Shown in pieces: positions 32,348 through 43,833 of a DNA stretch of 64,000 nucleotides. This DNA is from Panax quinquefolius (taxonomy: Eukaryota; Streptophyta; Magnoliopsida; Apiales; Araliaceae). The notes below the pieces were generated by a model. The model saw only the letters and a program-made list of their open reading frames with translations. It made no database searches and had not been told where the DNA came from. The stretch is from positions 49,632,920-49,696,919 of the forward strand of contig CM035163.1 in assembly GCA_020205615.1 (NCBI GenBank). The letters run 5' to 3'. The translations under genes were made by a program, and so were the position numbers. Within the stretch, counting starts at the first letter, position 1, and each line of letters starts with the position of its first letter.

Positions 32348-34943
32348 TGTGACGCCCCCAAAATAGGTATACATCACCCATTCTGAATTGTCAATACATG
32401 GTACAGAAACAACTATAACTTTATTATTACAACAATAAAACTGTGAGTTTGAATACAAATATTATCTTCTAGACAATATCTATACTCAAATAAATCCTCA
32501 TCACATTTATTGATACATTATTTTACAAAAATGGTGAGGACTACTAAACAACTCTCTCTAGAACCTTCATTCCATACCCCACTGCTACTCGCTATATTCT
32601 CGCCTCACGAGAAGAAAAATGGAACAAAAGGAAAAGGGTGAGCTCAACTAGCCCGAGAAAAAGAATATTATGACTAAGATAATATACAACAAATTATCAT
32701 TAGTCTTCAACGAGGAAAAATCTAATAGAATACAATAGACAACAAGTTTTAAATCAATATTCGCAGTGGAAATAATAATTCATTAGAAGAGTTAAGTAGA
32801 GAATGCAAACTACTATCTTCTATGTATGAATTTAAAAGTTCATCGCTCTATCTTTTATCCCGTAACATCAATCAATATACATCGGAATCAAATATTCATC
32901 TTTGCACTCACAAAGCCAAAGATATTCAACGATTGGTCATGTTCATCTAAACACATTCATCTTTGCACTCTGGGCCAAAGATATTCATCGAAATCATTCA
33001 TCTTTGCACTACTGGCCAAAGATATTCAATAATATCATCATTTAAGGTGAAGATGATGAAAATATTTTTAAAGAAAGCGAATCCGGTGAAACAAAATGAC
33101 AAGGATTAAGGATTAAGGATTCGTACTTTGTTTTATCCATGTCCAAAAATACCTCAAAATAATCATAGTGGTGTAAAATTCAAGAATGATCAAAACATGG
33201 ATACAATCAAAGCTAGTATCCACAATAGATATTTTGGGATTAAAAGAAAAATTTACATTTTTCTATAAATAGTCCAGTATTAAGTGAATAGTGTCGATAT
33301 CGTGAATAATAATCTGATATATCGTGAACAAAGTAACTCAGAACACCAAAAGTTCCAAATTTGATAAAAACTTTAGATCAATATTTCAAAGATAATGATA
33401 TTGAAGAAATAATATCATTCTGAAAAAAAAATATCCCTTACCTCACAAAGACAAGATTTATTTCTAAAAACAGGATATTGACTATAACTTGAACTTAATC
33501 AGTATAGCAATACTCAAAGTATACTCAAAATACTCACAAGAATAAACTCGATAATATAGAGAGAGAAAACTTCAATTTCGGTGTGATTTTCAATTCTAAC
33601 CTAAGCACCTATTTATAGGAAAATGCTTAGAACACCAAAAGCAGAAAATTTAATATAATATTATTATTTATAATAAAATTTTCTCGCCTCTTAGAATTCA
33701 GCTCTAGCATTTTCCACATGCTCACCTTCTAGAAAAAGTAATAAAAACGTTTTCCAATTTAAAATATTTTAAACTTCCAAAATCAATTATTTTGAGACTT
33801 GAACTTCAATAATTCATAATAAATAGCCCTTCTATCGAAAAATTCAAATCTCATGAGTTTTTTAGGAAATTCAATTCTCTACAACTTTTCGAAAAAGGTT
33901 TTCCAAATTCCAATGAAAATTGGCCAGAAATCCACAAGCGAGAGATTTTTCAAATTTATAATCAAATTTCGGTCAATAAATGGGGTCCATTGACATGTTT
34001 AACATGTTTTAAACATTTATTGCAACAAAAATACTCTTCCTCCTCGTATACTCATATATCCCACATTCGTTGTAAAAATATCACCATTATTATATTATTA
34101 AAATATAATAATATATTTAAATGAATTATTTTAACGAGAAAAAGATAAAATTTCAATTTTCAACAATTGTCACATTAAAAATTTTCTCCATCTATATCCA
34201 CATAAAATCAATATTTTCCTCATCATATGAATCAATAATTATTTATTCACAAATAATATTATGAGAATCACAATATTGACAACCGTGCGGTTCCGAGGAA
34301 AGAGGGCTTTCAATAAGAATTTCTCCTTCTTGGCGCAATTAATTAGGTGACCAAACCTCTCCTTAGACGAGAACTTTCTAGACATTGCCAATAATGTTAT
34401 CTAATAATATTATTCGGATAATATGAATTATTGCTTCGATAATGAAAAATCATGTGTAATGACAATTATTGAAAGAACAAACAATATAAAATATCAACGC
34501 AAAGAATTATTAAATCAATAAAATTTGAGCGATAATTCTTGTAACCATTATTGAGTAAGTGCCTTCTTACGTAAGAATCAATAATTGGTGCAATACCGTG
34601 TGCTACTGTGTTTTAACCACCGAGTATTTTAACAGTATTAATGGTAACAACAACGCCGTTATTTTTAAACAACTTATATTTGTCGTTTTCTTCATCCAAT
34701 TGCATTCCGTTATGGGGCCCACACATGGCTGCGCCGTCGTATGAATATTCCCCGACAGTACGAATATTCCACGACCAAACGAATATTCCCCGACAACAAT
34801 GAATATTTTATAACCACTTACTTATTTTGAAATATTTGCGTATTTTACGCATAACTATCCACATTAATCAAATCAACCCTTACTATTTCAAAATAATAAA
34901 TAGAGAAAATTAAATTTCATTAATAATAAGTTGGGGTCTTACA
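32348..34943 (-). repeat. 3' LTR of the complete chromovirus
   Basis: On the minus strand it reads TGTAAGACCCCAAC to TTGGGGGCGTCACA. The GAATATTC triplet (34743, 34762, 34781) is spaced exactly 19 bp. The ATCTTTG hairpins (about 32895-33030) have corrupted loops. The 68-codon plus-strand frame at 32826 is antisense to these hairpins. Confidence 0.92.
33436..33618 (-). promoter_or_regulatory. LTR core promoter (TATA) and 5' splice site, 3' LTR
   Basis: On the minus strand CTATAAATAG is at 33609-33618 and GAG|GTAAGG is at 33441-33436. Confidence 0.6.
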
Positions 34944-34956
34944 ACCTCCCCTCCTT
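34944..34956 (-). other. Polypurine tract
   Basis: AAGGAGGGGAGGT on the minus strand abuts the 3' LTR. It is preceded by the conserved AATTTCGAGGACGAAATT, the end of the pol frame. Confidence 0.8.
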
Positions 34957-34959
34957 ATG

Positions 34960-36430
34960 AAATTTCGTCCTCGAAATTGACGTACGTACTTGGTGTTTCG
35001 AAAAGGTGAGGATACCTCGCTTTCATTTCCGTTTCTAATTTCTAGGTCATTTCCTCTATAGCATGATTCCTCCACAAAACTTTAACTTGTGGTATGACCT
35101 TTGCGCGTAGGACATGTCCCTTCTTATCCAAGATCTTGACAGGTACCTCCTCATACGTTAAGTCTTCGGCTATCTCATCCGGTTCTAACTCTATAACGTG
35201 ATTCGGGTCTTACACATATTTACGAAGTACAGATATATGAAACACATTATGAACACGAGACATACTCGGAGGTAATGCGAGTCTATAGGCTACATTTCCT
35301 ACTCGGTTAAGAATTTGAAATGGACCAATAAATCGTGGATTGAGCTTTCCTCTCTTCCCAAATCTTGTAACTCCCTTCCATGGAGCAACTCGCAACAACA
35401 CATGATCTCCTATACTAAATTCCACGTCCTTTCGATGAAGATCCGCATAACTTTTTTGTTGATCTTGTGCCGTTTGTATACGTTGTCGAATCATTTGGAT
35501 CTTTTCGGTAGTCATACATACTAACTCGGGTCCCAACAATGTTGCTTCACCCACCTCATCCCAACATATTGGAGAGCGACACTTTTCGTCCATATAATGC
35601 TTCAAATGGAGCCACACCTATACTTGCACGATAATTGTTGTTGTAGAAGAATTCCACCAATGGTAAATACTTATCCCAAGCGCCCTTGAAGTCTAGGACA
35701 CGAGTCTTAATAGATCTTCAAGAGTTTGAATAGTCCTCTCGATTGTAAAATCTGGTTTGAGGATGGTATGCGAACTAAATCGTAAATTCGTGCCCATAGC
35801 TTTTTGCAAGCTAACCCAAAATCTTGAAGTGAATCATGGGTCACGATCAAGAAACTATGGATACGGGCATGCCATGCAACCTCACAATCTCATTCACGTA
35901 CATACTAGCAAAGCGTTCAAGGAATAAGTCTCCAGATCGGCAAGAAATGAAATGAGACTTGGTTAATCTATCAACAATAACCCAAATAGCATTGATGCCT
36001 TGAGAAACCGTAGTAGGAAGACCCGTAACGAAATCCATGGTAATGTGTTCCCACTTCCATTTCGGAATCTCAAGTGGTTGCAATGGACCCTTAGGTACTA
36101 GATGCTCGCCTTTACCGTTAGCAAGTTAAACACATCGAGATAAACTTTGCAATCTCTCTCTTCATATTGTTCAACCAAAATGTATGTCGAAGATCACGAT
36201 ACATTTTGGTACTTCCAGGATGGATTGCAAATGGTGTATTGTGTGCCTCCATCATAATCTTGTACTTCAAATCAGAGTCGTTAGGGACACAAAGTCTAGA
36301 GTGGACTCGAAGTATTCCTTCTTCATCAATTCTCGCTTCCGGAATAGCTCCTTCTTGTACTTTCTTCTTCATACGCATCAGCTCTCCGATTCGTGGCTTG
36401 AGCAACCTTAACTTTTTCTATTAAAGTTGG
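34960..36430 (-). pseudogene. Integrase and chromodomain of the complete chromovirus
   Basis: Reading on the minus strand: the HHCC zinc finger (EAHNTPFAIHPGS, CLTC) near 36130-36270, the first catalytic Asp in ITMDFVTGLP near 36025, the second Asp region near 35840, and the GRKC and [11 protein letters not shown] blocks at 35210-35590. A TAA stop at 35210-35212 comes right after the LRKYV motif, in front of the chromodomain tail (35000-35200); it is also present in the second copy at 50824-50826, so it is real. Other breaks (for example around 35690-35780, where the Glu of the DDE triad should lie) differ between the two copies and may be sequence errors. Confidence 0.88.
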
Positions 36431-37860
36431 CTCTGTCGCGTATACTTGACATCATCACACTCATTCCACATATGATCTTCTACTCAACGCGCGTCGGCTA
36501 CCACGTTCGCTTTTCGAGGATGGTATTGAATAGTGTGGTCGTAATCTTTCAACAACTCAAGCCAAGCGTCGTTCTTGCGTGTTGAGTTCCTTTTTGCGTG
36601 AAGAAATATTTGAGGCTTTTATGGTGCGAATATATCTCCACTTTCTCCCCATATAGATAGTGCCTCCATATCTTTAGCTTGAAAACGATTGCGCCAACTC
36701 TAGATCATGTGTAGGATAATTCCTCTCATATTCTTTAAGTTGTCATGGAGGCATAGGCTATGACTTTCCCACGTTTCATGAGAACACATCCTAACCCTTT
36801 GCTCGAAGCATCATTTGTAGATAACAAATCCATCCGAACCGGATGGTATTGTTAGAACAGTCTTAGAAATGAGTCTCCTCTTGAGCTCTTGGAAACTCTT
36901 CTCGCATTCTTCGCGCCCAAACGAATTTTGTATCCTTCCGAAGTTAATTTGGGTTAATGGAGTAGCGATTCGAGAAAACCCTTCCACGAATCTCCGATAA
37001 TAAACAGCTAAACCCAAAAAGCTACGTACTTGATCACAGAGCTTTGGTTGCTCCCAACTTTGTATTGCTTCAATCTTATTTGGATCAACGAGATACTCCA
37101 TGTTTTGACACCAGCGTGCCCAAGAAATGCTACTTCCTCAAGCCGAACTCGCATTTCTTCAATTTGGCATATAGTTTGTTTTCACGAAGCCTTTGGAGTA
37201 CCGACTTCAAATGGTGCTCATGATCTTCACGACTTTTGGAATATATGAGGATGTCATCAATAAAGACAACAACAAACCGATCCAAATATTCCTTGAATAC
37301 TCGGTTCATCATATCCATGAAAGTCAGCAGGAGCATTAGTCGATCCGAAAGACATGACTAAGAATTCATAATGCCCATACCGAGTTAGAAAGGCGGTCTT
37401 TGGAATATCCTCGATTCTAATCTTGATTGATGATATCCGGAGCGAAGATCGATTTTGAAAAGAATTGTGCCTCTTACGGTGGTCGAACAAGTCATCAATA
37501 CGAGGTAGAGGATAACTATTCTTGATGGTGACATGGTTCAATTCAGATAGTCAATACAAAGTCGCATACTCCGTCTTTCTTCTTTACTGAATAAAAGCAG
37601 GAGCACCCCGAGGAGATGTCTTGGGGCGAATGAAACCGATGTCCAACAATTTCTGTAGTTGGACCTTTAACTCTGAAGTTCAATAGGAGCCATTCGATAT
37701 GGGGTTTTAGAAATGGGCTTTGTACTAGGTTCAAGATCAATAAAGAATTCAACTTCACGTTACGGGGTAGGCAAGGAAGTTCTTGAAATCGTCGTCGGAA
37801 AGTCAATAACAACAGGAATATTATTCAAATTTGGCGTGTCTTTATTCAAAGCCATAACAT
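36431..37860 (-). pseudogene. Reverse transcriptase and RNase H of the complete chromovirus
   Basis: RT spans about 36950-37860, with FIDD at 37252-37263, KKCEF near 37150 and [11 protein letters not shown] near 37010. RNase H follows to about 36480 (KSLKYF near 36610). At least six frame breaks are needed to join these blocks. At 36805-36835, where the DASGKG box should lie, both this copy and the copy near 52425 are garbled in different ways. In the plus-strand element the same box is clean, near 12984. Confidence 0.88.
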
Positions 37861-38400
37861 GGGCTAAGAAAGCTTGACATCCGTTTTTCAATAAGCGAAT
37901 AGCTTTATGATTAGATATGAGCGGTGATTGATTTTAATGGTTTAGTTGCTTGAATTAAATACAGCAGGTTGGTTAGGAATATGAAAACTAACAACCTTAC
38001 GAAAACAATCAATTTTGGCATGATGAGTAGTTAACAATCAATCCTAAAATCACATCAAAAGCAAGTATTTTTAAAGAGATAAGGTCAATAGGTAAGGTGA
38101 TGGTGCCAACTTGAATCAAAAAAAGATTTATAAGCGGTGGATGTGATGAAAGTTTCTCTAACGGAGTTTCCACAAATAGGTCAAAGTCTAATTTCTCCGG
38201 AGTCAAGTTTAAGCGTTGAGCACATGCAGGGAGAGATAAATGAATGGGTAGCACGGTATCAAGTAAGGTATAAACTTCTGAGAATTTATAAATAGCTTAC
38301 CCGTGATCACCTCGTTTGGGTTCCTCGCATTTTGACCGATCCACAACAAAGCGCTCTTCCGGAATCGTTGACTTTGACTTTTACGGGGACGATCTTTTGA
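37861..38400 (-). pseudogene. Aspartic protease region of the complete chromovirus
   Basis: The blocks YTLLDT, CAQRLNLTPEKLDFD and the linker with HVMALNKD-like residues identify the protease. The catalytic D-T is visible at about 38255-38260, but the Gly codon after it is lost in a local error: the plus strand reads gcacggtatc where the clean paralogue at 22138 has gaaccagtat. This CAG/CTG site is also wrong, differently, in the second copy. Confidence 0.82.
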
Positions 38401-39528
38401 GTCACCGTCCCCATTGAACTAGGGTTTCATTCTGCGTACAATCTCAAGCGATATGTCCTTCCTTTCCACAATTATAGCATACCTTGAAGCTATTGTGGGC
38501 GGTTTTGGTGATATGTCCCTCTTTCCGCATTTGTAGCATATAATGGGTGGTCGTTCTCCTCCCTTAGAACCGATTCTTTTGCAGCATTTGTCGTCTTCAC
38601 ATGGTCGTTGTTGAATCTCCTCTTTTAAAATCTCCTCCGACTCGTTTCTTCAATTTTCATGGCCATGATTACCACCGGAGTGGTTACCATTTTGTCCGTC
38701 TGCTTTTCTTTCTCATTTGGTTATCATTATTACATTGTTCGCTATCTCCGAGTACGATCTGGTTATGGTCCCTCGGTTGAACATACTCGTTATCTCGCTC
38801 TAACAATTGAGCCCTATTAACAACATCTGAATAGAGAGAAAATTTATGAGAAATGAGATATTGTCGTATCCCAGGGTTTCAAACCTCTAAGAAACATCCG
38901 CGTCATACGTTCCTCATTCTCCACCAAATGAGGTGCAAACTGGATAACTCTGCAAACTTTGCCTCGTCTTGAGACAATCATGTGTTGTTTTCTCTAATCG
39001 ATGAACTCCACTTCCTTCATATACGAACACTTTCGAGGAAAGTATTTGTCATTAAATAGTTTCTGAAAGCGTCTCCCAAGACATGCTTTGAAAGTGAATT
39101 TGGATGGATGTACGCTTCACAGAGACTCCCACCGATGATGCCTTTCATACCACGGAACATAAAGGTGGCGAATGGAACCTTCTATTCTCCGTGCATCCCA
39201 AGACATCGAATATCTTGGTAATTTGCTTGACCCATGTTTCGCTTGTGATCGGATCGGCTTTCCCTTAAATTCTGGTGGTCCCGACTCTTTGAAATGCTTG
39301 GTTGTGACAACCAGTGAATTGCTATCATTTCCTCTGTATTTTGAACACGAGTCTCCTAAATGCGATTTTGCATGAAGCGCAAAAAGCTTCTAAACATCCC
39401 TCGTTCATCATCCGCTTCGGTGGTGTTGTTCACGGGAGGAACATTGTCGAGATGTTGCACGTTCTCCTCGTTGGTGAGTGAGCGTCTCCACAGTCTCATT
39501 TCCATTGTTAATATTCTCGATTCGACAT
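38401..39528 (-). pseudogene. gag of the complete chromovirus
   Basis: The start ATG is at 39528 (ATGTCGAATCGAG). The capsid region contains the conserved TKIFDVLGCTENR block near 39200 and AYHRWESV-like residues near 39110-39140. Two zinc knuckles lie at about 38450-38560: CYKCGK...HISP and CYNCGKEGHI. The frame is broken in several places. Gag forms the particle in which reverse transcription occurs. It precedes protease in the same transcript. Confidence 0.82.
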
Positions 39529-39698
39529 TCTCAAATCCGTCATAAAATAAGGGTTAATTAAGGAAATCAATATATCACATAATATCCTTATATCTTGACC
39601 AACTAACAAATAAGCTTAGGTAGGACACACTAGCGAAGGATTTACTCGTCTCTCCCTCCTAGTTCTATTCCCGATCTCCGCCGGAGATCATATCCTAA

Positions 39699-39709
39699 GC
39701 TCGATACCA
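39699..39709 (-). other. Primer binding site (tRNA-iMet type)
   Basis: TGGTATCGAGC on the minus strand lies just inside the LTR end at 39712. It is one base shorter than the standard TGGTATCAGAGC: the A of the CAG is missing. Confidence 0.8.
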
Positions 39710-39711
39710 AC

Positions 39712-42321
39712 TGTGACGCCCTAAAATAGGTATACATCACCCATTTTGAGTTGTCAATACATGGATGCGAAACAACTACAACTTTATTATTACAACAATA
39801 AAAGCGTGAGTTTGAATACAAATATTATCTTCTAGACAATATCTATACTCAAATAAATCCTCATCACATTTATTGATACATTATTTTACAAAATGGTGAG
39901 GACTACTAAACAACTCTCTCTAGAACCTTCATTCCATACCCCAGGCTGCGTACTCACGTTATATTCTCGCCTCACGAGAAGAAAAATGGAACAAAAAGGA
40001 AAAGGGTGAGCTCAACTAGCCCGATAAAGAATATTATGACTAAGATAATATACAACAAATTATCATTAGTCTTCAACGGGGAAAAATCTAATAGAATACA
40101 ATAGACAACAAGTTTTTAAATCAATATTACATGGTGAAATAATAATTCATTAGAAGAGTTAAGTAGAGAATGCAAACTACTATCTTCTATGTATGAATTT
40201 AAAAGTTCATCGTCTATCTTTTATCCACTGTAACATCAATCAATATACATACGGAATCAAATATTCATCTTTGCACTGAGCCAAAGATATTCATCGATTA
40301 GTCATGTTCATCTAAATACATTCATCTTTTGCACTCACGGCCAAAGATATTCATCAAAAATCATTCATCTTTTTACTCTGAGCCAAAGATATTCAATAAT
40401 ATCATCATTTAAGGCGAGGATGATGAAAATATTTTTAAAGAAAGCGAATCCGGTGAAACAAAATAACAAGGATTAAGGATTAAGGATTCGTACTTTGTTT
40501 TATCCATGTCCAAAAATACCTCAAAAATAATCATAATGGTGTAAAATTCAAGAATGATCAAAACATGGATACAATCAAAGATAGTATCCACAATAGATAT
40601 TTTGGGACGAAAAGAAAATTTTTATTTTTAGATAAATAGTGTCGTGATTAAGTGAATAGTGTTGTATCGTGAATAGTCTGCAGTATCGTGAATAGATAAC
40701 TCAGACACCAAAAGTTCCAAATTTGATAAAAACTTGAGATCAATATTTCAAACATAATGATATTGAAGAAATAATATCATTCCGAAAAAAAAATATATCC
40801 CTTACCTCACAAAGACAGTACTTCTAGTTGAAACACCGGATATTGACTATAACTTGAACTTGTGCAGTATAGCAATACTCAAAGTATACTCAAAATACTC
40901 ACAAGAATACGCTTCGATAATATAGAGAGAGAAACTTCAATTTACGGTGTGATTTTCAATTCTAACCTAAGCACCCTATTTATTGGAAAATGTTTAGAAC
41001 ACCAAAGCAGAAAATTTAATATAATATTATTATTTATAATAAAATTTTCTACGCCTCTTAGAATTCAGCTCCTAGCATTTTCCACATGCTCACCTTCTAG
41101 AAAAAGTAATAAAAACGTTTTTCCAATTTAAAATATTTTAAACTTCCAAAAATCAATTATTTCGGAGCTTCAGAACTTCAATAATTCATAATAAATAGCC
41201 CTTCTATCAGAAAATTCAAATCACGCGAGTTTTTATAGGAAATTCAATTCTCTACAACTTTGCAGAAGAAAGTTTTTCCAAATTCCAAACAGAAATTGAC
41301 CAAAATCCACAAGCAGGAGATTTTTCAGGTATAATCAAATTTCGGTCGATAAATGGGGTCCAATGAGCATGTTTAACATGTTTTAAACATTTATTGCAAC
41401 AAAAATACTCTTCCTCCTCGTATACTCATATATCCCACATTCGTTGTAAAAATATCACCATTATTATATTATTAAAATATAATAATATATTTAAATAATT
41501 ATTTTAATGAGAAAAGATAAAATTTCAATTTTCAACAATTGTCACATTAAAATTTTCTCCATCTATATCCACATAAAATCAATATTTTCCTCATCATATG
41601 AATCAATAATTATTTATTCACAAATAATATTCTGAGAATCACAATATTGACAGTGAGGCGGTTCAGGAAGAGGGGCTTTCAATAAGAATTTCTCCTTTAC
41701 TGCGCCCAATTAGGTGACCAAACCTCTCCTTAGGCAGAACTTTCTAGACATTGCCAATAATGTTATCTAATAATATTATTAGGATAATATGAATTATTTC
41801 TTCGATAATGAAAATCTTTGTGTAATGACAATTATTGAAAAATGACAAATAATATAAAATATCAATATGACAATTATTAAATCAATAAAATCTTTGAGCA
41901 GTAATTCTGTAACCATTATTGAGTAGTGCCTTCTTACGTAAGAATCAATAATTGGTGCAATACGCAGTGTCTTCTTGTGTTTTAACCACCAAGTATTTTA
42001 ACGATGATTAATTGGTAACAACTACGTAGTTATTTTTAAACAACTTATATTTGTCGTTTTCTTCATCCAATCGCTTTCAGTTATGGGGCCCACACATGCT
42101 GCTACGGCAGGTTGCGATACGAATATTCACAAGCGATTTGAATATTCCAAGACCAAACGAATATTCCCAAACAACAATGAATATTTTATAACCACTTGCT
42201 TATTTTGAAATATTTGCGTATTTTACCCATAACTATCCACATTAATCAAATCAACCCTTACTATTTCAAAATAATAAATAGAGAAAATTAAATTTCATTA
42301 ATAATAAGTTGGGGTCTTACA
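39712..42321 (-). repeat. 5' LTR of the complete chromovirus
   Basis: Same structure as 32348-34943. On the minus strand TGTAAGACCCCAAC begins at 42321 and the LTR ends at 39712 beside the primer site. The TATA region reads CAATAAATAG instead of CTATAAATAG. Confidence 0.92.
40800..40985 (-). promoter_or_regulatory. 5' LTR promoter (variant TATA) and 5' splice site
   Basis: CAATAAATAG on the minus strand at 40976-40985 replaces the CTATAAATAG of the 3' LTR, and the same variant is in the second copy at 56566-56575. GAG|GTAAGG is at 40805-40800. Confidence 0.6.
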
Positions 42322-43343
42322 CATGATTATATGGAAAGTCCTTAAAAGAATATATGTACAAGGACTTAGTGATAGATCAAATTTTTTAGGTTGATCTCAG
42401 CTTTTAAGTGTTCATCATTCCATAAATGAATGTATAGATAAAGAGATCAAAGATGTTAGGTTAATCCATGACTTGAAAAGTATAGATAGGCTTCAACAAG
42501 AATCATAGTTTATCAAGCTGATCAACAGATTGAAAAAGCTAAGGCAGGATCGTAGAGCTTAACAGATCGTACTGTATCTGCCTTAAAGGACCTGTTCAGA
42601 AATTCTAGAGTGGTCCAGACGTTTTCCAAGCTAACTTCGAGGAGATCGTAGTGTTCTCTAGGAAATGTTGAGTCCGCAAGATGGGCAAGTGATGATCGTT
42701 GTGTTAAAAGATCGTAGTGTGCAAATCCTTGCGAGAAATCGTAGTGTTAAGCAAGTGCAAGCACTAATATGACAAGACTCTACGATATGGATAGTAGAGT
42801 GTCATCTGCCTTGTTTCAGAAGCATCGAGCCCTAACTTTTGTTTGAAGATAAATTCCAACAAATGAGGAATGGGTTTTGAACGTTAAAGCATTCACCAGT
42901 CCCAACGGTACAAAAGATATCCTTAGTATTGATCAAAAGGAACGTATTCAAGAAGCTAAGAAAAGGTCCATTGGGTAGAGGAAAACACCTTTTCAGGTGC
43001 TAGGTGAGAAAGCAGTCTGCCGTGTCAGTGGGCCAGAATGCAATTCAGAAGATGTGCAAAAATGTTTCCATCAAGGTTCAGAAATGTCAAACGTATTTAA
43101 TGCTTTATCAGATGATTTCAACGGATAGATTTCAAAGATCTCATATATACAGAATACAGACACATGAGAGAAATAAGCAAGCATTGATCAAAAATGCATA
43201 AGAACACTCAACGCTTAACTCTACGATCTGAGAAAAAGGGAAAGCTTTCTTAGCTACTCAGTTCTCTCGAACAAGTGTTTAATAGCAACTGAGTAGCATC
43301 AATCACGATCTAAACAACATTCAATCAACTGAAGTAAGAGTTC

Positions 43344-43555
43344 CAGGTCTGAAGGACTTGAAGAGTTCTAAGTGAACTGTGAGGAACCAAGTCTGCTGGA
43401 CTTGAAGAGTTCAAGAGTGAACTAAGAAGTACCTAGACTGCTGGTCTAGAGGGAATCTGTGAGATTCAAGAAGTGTAACAGACATCCTTAGTGGATTTCC
43501 TACTCAAGGAGTAGAAGAGTGGATTAGGAGCTTTAAGTGCTCTGAACCACTTAAA
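43344..43555 (+). repeat. Array of eight hairpins in the copia LTR
   Basis: Stems: CAGGTC/GACTTG (43344-43360), AGTTC/GAACT (43364-43378), CAAGTC/GACTTG (43388-43404), AGTTC/GAACT (43408-43423), CTAGAC/GTCTAG (43433-43449), GAATCT/AGATTC (43453-43467), CTACTC/GAGTAG (43500-43514) and TTTAAGTG/CACTTAAA (43532-43555). Loops are 3-8 nt; two different stems share the loop TGCTG. Confidence 0.8.
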
Positions 43556-43782
43556 ACTGCTGTGTTCATTATAACTGCTATAACTGATATAACTACAATA
43601 CCTGTTATAACTATCATAACTGCCTCATTCTCATTAACACAAGATATCTAACAAAAGGTTTATCAAATACTCATTCTGCTGTGCATTGATTACCATCAAC
43701 CTAAATAGGTTAAAAGAAAAAGTTTTAATTATCTATTCAACCCCCCTTCTAGATATCTATCGTGCCTCCGGGAACTAACAAT

Positions 43783-43794
43783 TGGTATCAGAGC
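43783..43794 (+). other. copia primer binding site
   Basis: TGGTATCAGAGC, the exact initiator-tRNA-Met form, two bases after the LTR end at 43780. Confidence 0.9.
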
Positions 43795-43833
43795 AGGTTC
43801 TATAATACAGCCTACAAAGCTTGAGTAGATCCA

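Larger units (their letters stand above)
32348..42321 (-). mobile_element. Complete chromovirus (family A), minus strand, with TSD CATGA
   Basis: A 9.97-kb element: 5' LTR 39712-42321, primer site 39699-39709, gag, protease, RT, RNase H, integrase, chromodomain, polypurine tract 34944-34956, and 3' LTR 32348-34943. Perfect duplicates CATGA lie at 32343-32347 and 42322-42326. The two LTRs look very similar by eye. All ORFs are interrupted, but many breaks sit at CTG/CAG/CCG sites and may be sequencing error (see findings). It repeats at 47980-57912 beyond the gap. Confidence 0.93.
32298..43780 (+). mobile_element. Ty1/copia 5' LTR, split by a chromovirus
   Basis: The LTR starts TGTTGGAAG at 32298, is interrupted at 32347 by the minus-strand chromovirus, resumes at 42322 and ends ggaactaaca at 43780, directly before a tRNA-iMet primer site. 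Net length is about 1.5 kb. It has repeated gatcgtagtgt motifs (42540-42750), the eight-hairpin block, and ataact repeats with possible TATA elements (43565-43625). The lineage within copia is unresolved. Confidence 0.8.

Noticed and set aside
35205..35220. LTR start (TGTAAGACCC) inside integrase
   Set aside because: The string is identical to the family A LTR start, but the flanking sequence is colinear integrase-chromodomain with no LTR body or duplicate.
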